The notes beneath the pieces were generated by a model. The model ran no database searches. It had not been told where the DNA came from and was given only the letters and a program-made list of their open reading frames with translations. Shown here piece by piece: positions 1 to 8,443 of a stretch of 64,000 nucleotides of DNA. How positions within the stretch are numbered: the stretch's first letter is position 1; each line of letters begins with the position of its first letter. Made by a program: the position numbers and the translations under genes. Source of the stretch: JBBDYG01 sp040901765 (GTDB lineage Bacteria > Planctomycetota > Planctomycetia > Pirellulales > Lacipirellulaceae); NCBI GenBank assembly GCA_040901765.1, contig JBBDYG010000015.1, positions 124,001 through 188,000 on the forward strand, read 5' to 3'.

Positions 1-1
1 G

Positions 2-154
2 AAACGCATCGACTTGCTACGCAAGAAGATCACCGACCTTCAGCCGCGGCTGGCCGGCGCCAAGCAACAAATGGACGACCCGCGCGAAGTGAAGCTTCTG
101 GAAGAGCAAATCGCCGCCGCGCTGCAGGAGATCGAGAAGCTAAAAGCTTCATAA
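2..154 (+). CDS. C-terminal end of a coiled-coil protein (partial)
   Basis: Only the last 50 codons lie in the window; the frame is open from the edge to TAA at 152-154. The peptide is rich in Lys, Glu, Leu, Ala and Gln with heptad-like spacing (for example LLEEQIAAALQEIEKLKAS at the end), so a coiled coil is likely. The function cannot be told from this tail. The next gene is on the opposite strand and ends about 30 bases away. Confidence 0.6.
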   Translation, partial: KRIDLLRKKITDLQPRLAGAKQQMDDPREVKLLEEQIAAALQEIEKLKAS

Positions 155-183
155 AGCCGCGACCGGTGGTCGCGGTGCTTCAG

Positions 184-384
184 CTAGACCACATCGATCG
201 GATACGTGGTGATCCCAGCCTTGCCCTCCACCGTAAAGCGAATACCCTGGCCAGCCAAAAGTCCAAGCACGGCCTGCGGCACGAGAGTTGTTCCGTCGTC
301 AAACGACTTGAACGAGCACCGCCCGGCAAGAAAACCGAGCGCTGCGGCTTCGGTGGCCGAATCGGGGAATTGAATGCGAATCAT
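184..384 (-). CDS. Small hypothetical protein, 66 aa
   Basis: Encodes MIRIQFPDSATEAAALGFLA... ending in TYPIDVV. It has no transmembrane segment and no motif I recognise. The opening resembles short planctomycete proteins of unknown role. It lies directly downstream of the larger minus-strand gene at 469-1728 and could be co-transcribed with it. Support comes from plausible composition and position only. Confidence 0.5.
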   Translation of the reverse strand: MIRIQFPDSATEAAALGFLAGRCSFKSFDDGTTLVPQAVLGLLAGQGIRFTVEGKAGITTYPIDVV

Positions 385-468
385 ACATGGATTATATTAC
401 ATGTTCGCCGTTCATCAACCTGGAAGTGCGTCGCTCTGCTGGACAAAGCCAGCCGTGGCACCCGAATT

Positions 469-1728
469 TCACAACCCGGCTTTCGCACTATCTTGCTCGG
501 CCCTCATAAACATTCGGAGGCCTTCAAGAATCGTCGAGAACTCTCGTTCCGCCGTATGAATCAAATGTTCGCTGCGCACAAACGCCGCGTTTCGATCCTG
601 AATCTCTTTGCCGCTCAATTTTCCTTTCTCCGCGGTAAGTGCCCGGCGGCCGCTGGCAATCGCTTGACGGCTATTCGCCACCGCCGAACTAAAACCAACT
701 GCGGACTGTTCGAACCTCAGAAAAGCTTGCTCGAAGTTACCGGCCCTGAACGGACCATCGGCCACGTCTTTGATAAGCTGAATATCAAACCTGATGTTCG
801 CCCGGACAATGTCGGAGCAACATCGGCTGAAATTCTGGCTGTCCAGTCGCATGGTTACATTCCCGGTAATATCGGAAGCTGCCGGCTGATGCGCGGCGAC
901 AGAATCCTCCTCTTGCTCGGTAACCGGCAGCAGCAAGCTGCACCAACCCTTTGCCGCCTGACGGGCAAGCGATTCTACTGCGAGCTGAATCGGCTGCTTC
1001 GACGGCTCCCCATCTTCAAGAACTTCGACCTGGACTTGAGCACCGTCCGGACTCACCGCAATAACTCGAATAATTCGCTCGCCTTTTGCTTTGTCGCGCA
1101 CTGCGTACAATGCCCCCTTCTCCGGCGGAGTGTACGGAGCTTTTCTGTAGCGACCTTCGCCTCTTACTATTTCATCCGGCGGTGCCACTGCTGACTTGCT
1201 CAGCAGTGGAATCCTGGTACCCGCTTCGCATTGCTGGGCAGAGTCAGCAGTGGCACCCGGCGGCGCTATTTCTGCCTCGCCCCTCGCTCCTCGCCCCTCT
1301 CCCCTCGCTAAAAAAACCCGTACCGGTGATTTGCCTTCCAGGTCTTGCAACAGGCTGTCGAACTGATCGATCACCTGCTGAGCATGCAAGCGCATTTTCT
1401 GAACCGTCTCTTTGGCGGCTGCCAGCGGCTTCTGCTGCGCTTTCGCCAGCTTGTTGGCTTCAAACTCCACGTTGCGAGCCAAGACGCGCTGCATGTCAGA
1501 GACGGCCTTCTCGTAAGCCGGCTTGAAGCACAAATAGGCAGCGACAAAATCGAGACGCCCATATCTCTCCCCCGCCTCGCGCAACGCCTCGCCTTGCGGG
1601 TTCTTCTTGCGGGCAAACGGGTTTCGCACATTCCCTTCGAGAAAGCTGGCGAGCGACAGGTAGTTTTCCTTGGTAACGCCCTGCACGTCGGCTTTGGCAC
1701 CTTTTTGTATGGAACTTGGCTGTGACAT
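469..1728 (-). CDS. Hypothetical protein with a repeat-derived insertion
   Basis: About 419 aa from ATG at 1728 (MSQPSSIQKG); the longer upstream frame was rejected because it runs into an unlikely N-terminus. The N-terminal third is helical and Lys/Glu/Gln rich, and the C-terminal third is also helical. Between them, at about residues 140-195, is a low-complexity stretch (GEGRGARGEAEI...) encoded by a block of five 7-bp repeats and a perfect 16-bp inverted repeat (1181-1257) of a type otherwise seen between genes. The frame stays open through this DNA. No family recognised; a cytoplasmic coiled-coil role is a guess. Confidence 0.6.
   Translation of the reverse strand: MSQPSSIQKGAKADVQGVTKENYLSLASFLEGNVRNPFARKKNPQGEALREAGERYGRLDFVAAYLCFKPAYEKAVSDMQRVLARNVEFEANKLAKAQQKPLAAAKETVQKMRLHAQQVIDQFDSLLQDLEGKSPVRVFLARGEGRGARGEAEIAPPGATADSAQQCEAGTRIPLLSKSAVAPPDEIVRGEGRYRKAPYTPPEKGALYAVRDKAKGERIIRVIAVSPDGAQVQVEVLEDGEPSKQPIQLAVESLARQAAKGWCSLLLPVTEQEEDSVAAHQPAASDITGNVTMRLDSQNFSRCCSDIVRANIRFDIQLIKDVADGPFRAGNFEQAFLRFEQSAVGFSSAVANSRQAIASGRRALTAEKGKLSGKEIQDRNAAFVRSEHLIHTAEREFSTILEGLRMFMRAEQDSAKAGL
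1181..1257. repeat. Palindromic repeat inside a coding sequence
   Basis: The arm GGTGCCACTGCTGACT (1181-1196) is exactly the reverse complement of AGTCAGCAGTGGCACC (1242-1257), separated by 45 bases. Related halves occur at 430-457 (TGCTGGACAAAGCCAGC), near 24500-24520 (CAGTGGAACACTGGTACCCG) and near 30998-31032, so this is a dispersed family. Here it is read through as part of the gene at 469-1728. Confidence 0.75.
1274..1308. repeat. Five heptad repeats inside a coding sequence
   Basis: On the minus strand five consecutive 7-mers read GCGAGGG, GAGAGGG, GCGAGGA, GCGAGGG, GCGAGGC. The period matches the 7-bp intergenic repeats elsewhere in the window, but this block lies within the open frame of the gene at 469-1728, beside the palindrome at 1181-1257. 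Confidence 0.7.
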
Positions 1729-1790
1729 GGCGGTAGCTATGCACCAGATTGTTATGGACCCCGTGCGGCCGATCCTCAGACAATCCGCAA

Positions 1791-2195
1791 TCACGAAATA
1801 AGTAGCATCGTGAACCCTGCCTGCTGAAAGTGATGGTCAGCGGTCAAAGCGTCATTCAGTCCCCGCTTTTCCATTACGATGAACGATACGCAGTCGGTCA
1901 GCGACCACTCTTTATCCGACCGACGCGCATAAAGATTGCGCCCGTCGGCGATGAGTTCCGTGGAAGCGGGCACAATGGTGACCGATGGATCGTTTTGCAA
2001 GTGCGCCCAGAGCGCAACAGCGCGGACACGAGAGTCGATCGAAACCAGTGCGTTACTTACCTCGATCAGCACCAATTCGGTCACAATGACCGGTTGTCGC
2101 AATTCTCCACTTATTCGAATCGCGTCATGATGATGCTGATCACGCGGGCTGAGTAGCGCGACGTAATAGGAGGCGTCGGCAAAAACAGGTGTCAT
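1791..2195 (-). CDS. PIN-domain toxin (VapC-like)
   Basis: 134 aa. The PIN fold is indicated by an Asp near the N-terminus in FADASYYVALLSP, a central Glu in LVLIEVSNAL, an Asp in SLTDCVSFIVMEKRG and a final acidic site in ALTADHHFQQAGF. This arrangement gives the Mg2+-dependent ribonuclease centre known from VapC toxins. Its start overlaps the end of the upstream DUF104 gene by 4 bases, the usual coupling in toxin-antitoxin pairs. It probably cleaves RNA when the partner is lost. The target RNA cannot be read from the sequence. Confidence 0.85.
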   Translation of the reverse strand: MTPVFADASYYVALLSPRDQHHHDAIRISGELRQPVIVTELVLIEVSNALVSIDSRVRAVALWAHLQNDPSVTIVPASTELIADGRNLYARRSDKEWSLTDCVSFIVMEKRGLNDALTADHHFQQAGFTMLLIS

Positions 2196-2449
2196 TGGCG
2201 CTTCGGCGTGCCATAAAGATAGTGATCGAGATTCACTGAAGAATCAGGCGGCAGATCATGAACCGTTCCGACAAAGCCCTTCATTCGTTCTAGCAGCGTT
2301 GGAAGTTCGCCCTCCGCCTCGAGTGTCGGCGGCTCGGCTCCATTCTCCTCTTCCACTCGCAAATGCACGCGCGCACCATCTAGCAAGGCCAGCGGCGCCA
2401 CAGGCCGAAACACGCCATGATCGTAGATTGCATCGATGTTGTGAATCAT
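2192..2449 (-). CDS. DUF104-family antitoxin
   Basis: 85 aa. The opening IDAIYDHGVFRPVAPLALLDGARVHL is characteristic of the DUF104 family (AF2212/PG0164-like), small beta-rich antitoxins that pair with PIN toxins. It lies immediately upstream of, and overlaps, the PIN gene. The C-terminal half (residues 40-85) is probably the toxin-binding segment. The module lies between a hypothetical gene and the divergent BlaI-type repressor. No DNA-binding motif is obvious. Confidence 0.8.
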   Translation of the reverse strand: MIHNIDAIYDHGVFRPVAPLALLDGARVHLRVEEENGAEPPTLEAEGELPTLLERMKGFVGTVHDLPPDSSVNLDHYLYGTPKRQ

Positions 2450-2545
2450 ATTGCAATTCTACTGGCCGACCAAGCTATCGCCAAGGCAAATCCGCAGCGA
2501 AACAGGAGGCCGCCGGTCAAATCGCCACCCGTTTCGACCCAACTC

Positions 2546-2593
2546 TTGACTCTCATGCACGATGCATTATAATCTCAGGTATGGTGCATGAGA
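2546..2593 (+). promoter_or_regulatory. Promoter with overlapping operator for the blaI-like/M56 operon
   Basis: A -35 box TTGACT (2546-2551) and a perfect -10 TATAAT (2568-2573) are 16 bp apart. A perfect 10-bp inverted repeat, TCTCATGCAC (2551-2560) and GTGCATGAGA (2584-2593), brackets the -10 box. BlaI/MecI-type repressors bind dyads that cover the promoter of their own operon, so this is the likely autoregulatory operator. Binding is inferred. Confidence 0.75.
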
Positions 2594-2646
2594 TAGCACG
2601 GACGCTGACTGCTTGGACTTGGTAAGAAACCACGCGAGAGAAGTTC

Positions 2647-3030
2647 ATGGGGAAGCCGAACGACGACATTACCGAAGCCGAATTGTCGGTGATGGAGGTG
2701 CTCTGGAACTGCGCGGGCGGCGAAACGGTCCGTGAGATCGTGCTGGCGGTGTACGGACGACATGAACATTCCTTGCACGGCGGCGTGAAGAGCTTTCTCG
2801 ACCGGTTAACCGAGAAAGGGTATGTCAAAGTCGACAAGACCGGGTTTGCCCACCGCTTTTTTGCCGCGATCACCCGGCAGCAACACGTCGGCAGGCAGCT
2901 TAAACGGATGGCTGAAAGTCATTTTGGTGGTGCGCTCGCGCCGATGCTCTTATCGCTCGTCGGCCAAGCGACGCTTACCAAGAAAGATCGTGCGACCATT
3001 GAAAAGCTGATCGAGAACCTAGGCGAATAA
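2647..3030 (+). CDS. BlaI/MecI/CopY-family transcriptional repressor
   Basis: 127 aa. Residues about 7-75 form the family's winged helix (DDITEAELSVMEVLW, then ETVREIVLAVYG and GGVKSFLDRLTEKGYVKV). The C-terminus is the dimerisation part that the partner protease normally cuts or destabilises. The M56 metalloprotease gene starts 12 bases downstream, the standard blaI-blaR1 order. A dyad overlapping the promoter just upstream fits autorepression. No beta-lactamase gene is near, so the signal need not be an antibiotic. Confidence 0.9.
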   Translation: MGKPNDDITEAELSVMEVLWNCAGGETVREIVLAVYGRHEHSLHGGVKSFLDRLTEKGYVKVDKTGFAHRFFAAITRQQHVGRQLKRMAESHFGGALAPMLLSLVGQATLTKKDRATIEKLIENLGE

Positions 3031-3042
3031 AGGGCGGAACCC

Positions 3043-5355
3043 ATGCCAGACGCGCTCTACCTGGTCGGCTGGAATCAATTCGTTGCGATCCTGATGGGGA
3101 CAGCCGTGTGGTTAGCGTGCCGCACGCGGATGCTCTCTCGACGGCCGGCGGTCTGTCATGGCCTGTGGCTGCTGGTGCTGCTGAAGTTCGTAACGCCCCC
3201 AATCGTTCCCGTGCCGGTGCTGCCAGCCATTCCCGCCGAAGTGCAAAGCAGCGCCGCCGTCTTGCCTAGCACGGTGCGGTCCGTCGGCTGCGAGAGCGGT
3301 GGCTTGTCGCCGTTTGAAGTTGATTCGGAGACAATCGCAAACCAAGCTGGTAAGATCGGCATCTATTCTTGCCCGCCTGCGGTAGTGAATACAACGGTGT
3401 CGCCGCCACAAACTGATTTTTTGCGCGAAGCGCGTTCCTTGACCTGGCGGGGAACCTGCATCGCTTTGCTAGAAGTCAGTCTGTTCGTGACTTGCGTCCT
3501 GTGGATTGCAGCGGCCTGCCAGTTTGTTCACGTGCGCCGTCTACTGCGAGGCAGCGCGGTCGAGTCGGGTCGCGTGGCGGAACTGTTGCGGGAAGTATCG
3601 CGACGGTTCAACTTGACAAATTCGGTGACGTTGCAGATCGTCGACGCACCCATCACGCCGATGTTGTGGGCCATGCCGGGCAACCCGGCGATTGTCCTGC
3701 CGCGAGAGTTGGTGAACTCGCTCAGCGACGACGGGCTGAGAAGCATCCTCGCGCATGAGCTGGCGCACTTCATACGTCGCGATCATTGGGCCAATTGTTT
3801 GGCGCTGTTCGTAACGACATTGTGGTGGTGGAACCCGCTAGTCTGGTTCGCTCGCCGTCAGCTTTCCGCGGCTGCCGAAACGTGTTGCGACGCCGCGGCG
3901 CTGGAGCGGCTGCGTGGCTCGCGCAAATCTTACGCTGAAACATTGCTAACGGTCGTCGACTCCCTGACGACAACCACGCCGTTACGCTCGGCGATGGGTA
4001 TCGCGTTTGGCGAGTCGCATTCTCTCCGACGGAGATTCGAATTGATCGCCGACGCAAACGTGAAAGCACGTATGACTCCGCGGGGCTGGCTTCTGCTGGC
4101 GGTTGGATTGGGGACTTTGACGCTCATTCCGGCACGAGCGCAGGAAAACTCGGCTCCGTCGATCAAAGTCGTCGGCGCACAGGCGACCGCCGAAAATCAC
4201 GATGCGCCGGCGCCGGCAACCACTCTCAGCGAACCGTGGGGACCGGACGTGGGCGGGCTTCGTTGCCGCTTGGTCGGGGTTCCAACCGATGTCAATGACG
4301 AATTCCCCGACCCCACGAAGACGACAAGCAATTTTGCTCGCAGCGATGACGTGACGTTTGCCGTGGAGTTGCAAAACGTCGGCGACAAACCGGCGACGTT
4401 GCTCGGCGTGCGATATGGCGATTCTTACGGCTCCGCCAAAGGGAAATTGGCGACCGCGTCCCTTGCACCGCATCTGTTTGAGTTCGAATTCACAGCCAAG
4501 GATGGCAACCCGGTTTCGCGTCCAAGTCGCATGTACCTGGAATCGATATTGCATCTAAGCGGCGCTTCGGCGCATGAAATTGAGCCTGGAAAATCATTGA
4601 TTGTACTATTGCGGCCAACAAAGTTTGCCTCGCCGATGGATTATCAATTCACGCCCGGCACCTTTCGGGCCACGGTTCGCTATCGTGGGCCAACCGAAAA
4701 GGTATTGGCCAAAATCAGAAAGCATTGGCCCGACAAACCGCAGATGAAAGCATGGTCGGGGGAAGTCGCCTCAAACCAAGTGGCGTTCACGGTGGCCGAT
4801 GATCCCAATGCATCCAAGCCGGCCGATCTGCAATGGGGCGAACCCAAGGACGGAATGCGCGCCGCCGTCGAGTTTCGGCCGCGTTATACCGATCAATCGG
4901 TGGCCGATCCACGAGAACCTGTTCCGCGCAACACCGCCCTCAACGTCGTTGTTCATCTCCAAAACGTAAGCGAGCAGCCGATCGCGCTGGTTAGCGAAAC
5001 TTGGAGACAAGACGATGGGCTCACCGTAATAGATGAAGCCGACAAGGAGACAGAGCTTCGTGGCACGCGGTACAGTGGTTGGCCTGTGATGGTGCGTTGG
5101 ACGTTAAAACCCGGTGAAGTCGCGGAAATTCACTCCGCGGCCATTGGTGTGGTTGCGGATAAGGCGGCGGCCGAGCAACTTGAACATCCGATCGGCAAGC
5201 TGCTCATTGCGAAACCGGGACGCTATTTATTGCGCTACACTATTCGGCTGGGTAGTATTCAAGTGAATGACGACAAGGGAAATATCGTTGTTCCCGCAAT
5301 CACCGACTGGCAGGGACAACTCGTCACTGGCGAAACACCGCTAGAAGTCGAGTAG
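3043..5355 (+). CDS. M56-family (BlaR1-like) membrane metalloprotease sensor
   Basis: 770 aa. Hydrophobic segments lie near residues 8-26, 38-58, 130-155 and 248-268. The zinc motif HELAHF is at about 238-243, followed by RRDHW, with an Asp/Glu-rich helix (AAAETCCDAAAL) about 40 residues on. A membrane segment at about 345-365 ends in PARAQ. The remaining 400 residues, presumably outside the membrane, hold two related beta-rich modules (starting near WGPDVGGLRCRL and WGEPKDGMRAAV) rather than a penicillin-binding domain. By family analogy it senses an external signal and inactivates the BlaI-like repressor encoded upstream. Confidence 0.85.
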   Translation: MPDALYLVGWNQFVAILMGTAVWLACRTRMLSRRPAVCHGLWLLVLLKFVTPPIVPVPVLPAIPAEVQSSAAVLPSTVRSVGCESGGLSPFEVDSETIANQAGKIGIYSCPPAVVNTTVSPPQTDFLREARSLTWRGTCIALLEVSLFVTCVLWIAAACQFVHVRRLLRGSAVESGRVAELLREVSRRFNLTNSVTLQIVDAPITPMLWAMPGNPAIVLPRELVNSLSDDGLRSILAHELAHFIRRDHWANCLALFVTTLWWWNPLVWFARRQLSAAAETCCDAAALERLRGSRKSYAETLLTVVDSLTTTTPLRSAMGIAFGESHSLRRRFELIADANVKARMTPRGWLLLAVGLGTLTLIPARAQENSAPSIKVVGAQATAENHDAPAPATTLSEPWGPDVGGLRCRLVGVPTDVNDEFPDPTKTTSNFARSDDVTFAVELQNVGDKPATLLGVRYGDSYGSAKGKLATASLAPHLFEFEFTAKDGNPVSRPSRMYLESILHLSGASAHEIEPGKSLIVLLRPTKFASPMDYQFTPGTFRATVRYRGPTEKVLAKIRKHWPDKPQMKAWSGEVASNQVAFTVADDPNASKPADLQWGEPKDGMRAAVEFRPRYTDQSVADPREPVPRNTALNVVVHLQNVSEQPIALVSETWRQDDGLTVIDEADKETELRGTRYSGWPVMVRWTLKPGEVAEIHSAAIGVVADKAAAEQLEHPIGKLLIAKPGRYLLRYTIRLGSIQVNDDKGNIVVPAITDWQGQLVTGETPLEVE

Positions 5356-5430
5356 GCCAAGCTGTATCCGGCGATTGGAAGCAGGAACGTCCGTCGAACG
5401 GTCCAATTGTCAGGCAGAGCCTGACCTACG
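5356..5430. repeat. REP-type unit after the M56 gene
   Basis: Ends in TGTCAGGCAGAGCCTGACCTAC (about 5409-5429), a GTCAGGC/GCCTGAC hairpin. The preceding spacer (GATTGGAAGCAGGAACGTCC and so on) matches the spacer of the unit at 28125-28203, so this is a worn copy of the same two-hairpin element. Its left arm is degraded and begins at the M56 stop codon. Confidence 0.75.
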
Positions 5431-5487
5431 GCTTCTGTGGTTTTCAATTCGGCGGGCCAGACACGTTCACTCAGAAGGAGATTCAAA

Positions 5488-7692
5488 ATGCTCGCTGACG
5501 CAAACGTTATGCACAACTTGCTGCAATCTGCGAAGAGAGTGCTTTTGGTTCTAGCAGTATTGCTAGCTTGCCGCGGCGCATCGGCCCAAGACGACTTTGA
5601 AGGCTGGAACCTCGAATCGAGCATCGACCAGGCGCACCTAGTAATGGTGGCCCGCGTCGAGAGCATCAGCAAGCTGCGGGTGGTCGAAGGCGCGAAGACC
5701 GACGTCACGTTGCGCGAATATCGCTTTCAGCCGATCCGGATACTCAAGGGCATCTTTAATCGCGATCAGCTTTCCATGACGACCAGCGATTTGGGCTGTC
5801 CGCCGGAGGACGCATCGACCACTCCGCCGTTGAGGGAGGGCGAGTTTCGCTTGTTGATCCTGGCCCAACAGTCGGGGCAGCCCTTTGGTTCGATGGGATG
5901 CGTGTCGCCATCGCCCGGTGCGATGACGTTCGAGCAACGCGTGCCGCTGTTGACCGGGCCAGACGACCCGCTCGTCGGCGTGGTCGAAACGTTAATCAAG
6001 GTCGCCGATTCGCGCTCGCGGCGCGAACGCGCGAAGCTTCTGGTCGATCGACTGTCAGACGTAAACGGCGTAGCCGCCGTGCCGATCCTCACGAGTCTTA
6101 AACTGCGTTCGGACTTGGCGGCAGCCGACGATCGCGCGTACCCTTCGCTGGCGCGACTGGCTCGCGACCCGTCAACGGCCGTTCGCGGCGCGGCGTTGGA
6201 TGTACTGAGCGACATGCTCGCAAGTCGCAACATCCATCGAGAACAGAAACAGCTAGATGACGTGGCCGACAAACTCCGCGAAATACTCGACTCGGACGAG
6301 TCTCATACTCAAATTCGCGTGGCCGCGTTGGAGGCCCTCGGCCATTTGCTCGTGGTGAAGGGGAATATCGACTGGGCACAAGAGTTGTTGACCCAGCAAA
6401 TGACCGCCGCTGCGACTTATGCCGAACGGGCCGAGGCAGTTACGGCCCTGTCACGAATTGCGCAACCGGTATCCGCCGAAGGCGCCGCTCTGCTTGACGC
6501 GGTTGCTTTGCTACCGCTCGACGAGTCGCCCGACCGCGAAACGATATACGCCCGCGCGGCGCTTCGCTTGTTGCCGACCGATGACGTCCGACAGGAACTC
6601 GGCGACCAACCAATTTCCGAGAAGACTTTGCTGACTCGCCTGAAACGGTCCGTCGCGGCGCGACAGTCGCTGGAAGCTGAGATCGATGCGCTAGGGAAAA
6701 TGCGGAGCAAAGCGAGTTTGCCGCTCTTGCTGACCGCGGCAGGTCAACCGAGCGTGTCGGCCACTGATCGCTATCGCATCGCGTGGGCACTGGGTCGGCT
6801 AAGCAATGATCGGGCCGTTCCTGTGCTCATCGGCTGGATGCGTGGAAACGATTACCAACTCAAAGAGGCCGCTCTGGCGGCGCTCGAAAGCCTGGATTCG
6901 CAGGTGGCAGCGCAGGAAGCGCGGCCCCTCCTGAGGACGGAGGCATTCCTGCCCTACAAACTCCGTTTGGCGCGGCTTCTCGCGCGGCATGGATTCGCCG
7001 ACGGGTATGCACTCGCCACCGAGCATCTGGCTGACGACGATCACACGGCCGCCGCGACATTGGTGCTAGTGGCGCTCGACGACGCGCGGACTTCGGACGA
7101 TCTTTCCGCGATCGTTGCCGATCATCCCGACCGACGCTGGTATGCCGCGACGCTTACGGGACTGGCAGCGATCGGCAACGCGGACGCGCTGAAGCAAGTG
7201 CGCGAAGTCCTAGCCGACGACCGCAATCCCTTAGTGGCCGACGCAGCCAAGGCAGCGGGGCTGTCGGCCGACAGCGAATTGCTCCTCCCATTGGCCAAAC
7301 TTGTGCAATCGCGAAACAAGCAAATCGCGATGTCGTCGCTCGTCGCCTTGCGCCGATTCTTGACCGGCGTCCGCTTGTCGCCGCGCGGACTGGCCGCAGT
7401 CGATGTGGATGCCACCGACCTCAACGAAAACGGATTGCTCCCGTCGGTCGTTGATCTCCCGGCGGAAACGCGCGCCGCCATCGCCGAAGCGGTCGCCTCG
7501 CTTGCGGTCGACGCTTATGTCGACACCGACGTGCGGCAGGAGGCGCTCGCTGTCGTGCGGCTGCTTGGCGGAGATGGCCTCAACGAGTTGTTGTCCGATC
7601 TCGCAGATCAAGCCGAGCTGGAAGGCACGCCGCTCTTGGCCGAAGTGCAAAAAGCAGAGCACGGGTCGAAGGGCAGCGTCACGCAGCCTTAA
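5488..7692 (+). CDS. Secreted HEAT-repeat protein
   Basis: 734 aa from ATG at 5488, chosen because AGAAGGAG sits 8 bases upstream. The in-frame extension to 5437 encodes a relic of an M56 gene (SLRRRFKMLADANV). A hydrophobic segment (LLVLAVLLACRGASA) ending near residue 30 is a likely signal peptide. Residues about 40-150 form a separate beta-rich domain (HLVMVARVESI...). From about residue 170 onward there are many helical pairs typical of HEAT/PBS-lyase repeats (AAVPILTSL, AVRGAALDVLSDML, VAALEALGHLLV, RAVPVLIGWM, KEAALAALESL). A protein-binding scaffold is likely. It follows the M56 gene and may share its promoter. Confidence 0.75.
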   Translation: MLADANVMHNLLQSAKRVLLVLAVLLACRGASAQDDFEGWNLESSIDQAHLVMVARVESISKLRVVEGAKTDVTLREYRFQPIRILKGIFNRDQLSMTTSDLGCPPEDASTTPPLREGEFRLLILAQQSGQPFGSMGCVSPSPGAMTFEQRVPLLTGPDDPLVGVVETLIKVADSRSRRERAKLLVDRLSDVNGVAAVPILTSLKLRSDLAAADDRAYPSLARLARDPSTAVRGAALDVLSDMLASRNIHREQKQLDDVADKLREILDSDESHTQIRVAALEALGHLLVVKGNIDWAQELLTQQMTAAATYAERAEAVTALSRIAQPVSAEGAALLDAVALLPLDESPDRETIYARAALRLLPTDDVRQELGDQPISEKTLLTRLKRSVAARQSLEAEIDALGKMRSKASLPLLLTAAGQPSVSATDRYRIAWALGRLSNDRAVPVLIGWMRGNDYQLKEAALAALESLDSQVAAQEARPLLRTEAFLPYKLRLARLLARHGFADGYALATEHLADDDHTAAATLVLVALDDARTSDDLSAIVADHPDRRWYAATLTGLAAIGNADALKQVREVLADDRNPLVADAAKAAGLSADSELLLPLAKLVQSRNKQIAMSSLVALRRFLTGVRLSPRGLAAVDVDATDLNENGLLPSVVDLPAETRAAIAEAVASLAVDAYVDTDVRQEALAVVRLLGGDGLNELLSDLADQAELEGTPLLAEVQKAEHGSKGSVTQP

Positions 7693-8443
7693 TCCGTGCG
7701 CCGCCGAGTCGCGCACGGCGCTCACGAGCGCGGGTCGAATTCCACGGCGCCGGTTGCTAAACTCGTAAGCACGCCGGGCGACTTTCGCTTTCGGCCGGCT
7801 CGTGGGGCGCGAATCAAGCAATTGCCGTGGCAATTCCCCGTTCTGTCAACGCCCGCGGACGAAGCGAGCGGGATTGTCGATGCCGAGTCAAACCAGAACG
7901 TGTTCTGAAATTCGGTTGCCACTGGTTCCGCAACCGAACAAGAGTGGTCCCTCAGATCACATCGTTAGTACGTGTTGCTCATCCAAAATAGGCTGTCCAG
8001 AATCGACGATAAACTCGCGCGGTGAAGGTCGTGCCGGGGTAAACCACGACGACGACGTCAGAAGTTTCTCCGTTGAAGCACGCCGAGCAAGTCGCGCGAT
8101 ACTTGGAATTCTTACAGGAGCCAGGCCGAGCACGAGCAGGCCGCCAATAAGTCGAAGTACGGCTGTGGAATTGGTTTTGCTGAGATTGTGAAGTCGGCGC
8201 TCGTCGGAAGAACGAAGTCGTGCGGAGTCGACCTGACTCGGTCCAGCGTCGACCGCCAGCATCGAACGAATCCCGCGCTGGCGAAGGAGTTCTTGGAGCA
8301 TTACCCGCTTAATTTCATTGCGTGACCTTTAGGACACCACTCGATCACTTGTGTCGTGACTGAGTGCTTATGGTAGGATACAGCGATCTCCCCAGCCTCA
8401 CCTGCGGGCTGCGGCGTGATGTCCACGATTGCCAAGGTTCACC
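7693..8443. other. 750-bp non-coding stretch with a DoxX-gene fragment
   Basis: No convincing gene. The only recognisable content is a 49-bp segment (8269-8317) identical to part of the DoxX-like gene at 21810-21858. It reads NPALAKEFLEHYPLNF and is followed by a stop. The rest has no repeat or promoter that I can identify with confidence. The kinase gene that follows presumably has its promoter in the last 100 bases. Confidence 0.6.
8269..8325 (+). pseudogene. Fragment of a DoxX-like gene
   Basis: Identical over 49 bp to 21810-21858 in the intact DoxX-like gene, then diverging into a stop codon (TGA at 8323-8325). It is too short to be functional. It is either the last trace of a second copy or a short insertion. 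Confidence 0.7.

Noticed and set aside
166..1194. A 342-codon open frame on the plus strand
   Set aside because: It lies antisense to the minus-strand gene at 469-1728 and the 66-aa gene, has no family pattern and no ribosome site; GC-rich antisense shadow.
7957..8301. 114-codon minus-strand frame in the gap before the kinase
   Set aside because: Its first residues come from the antisense of the DoxX fragment, and no family or ribosome site supports it.
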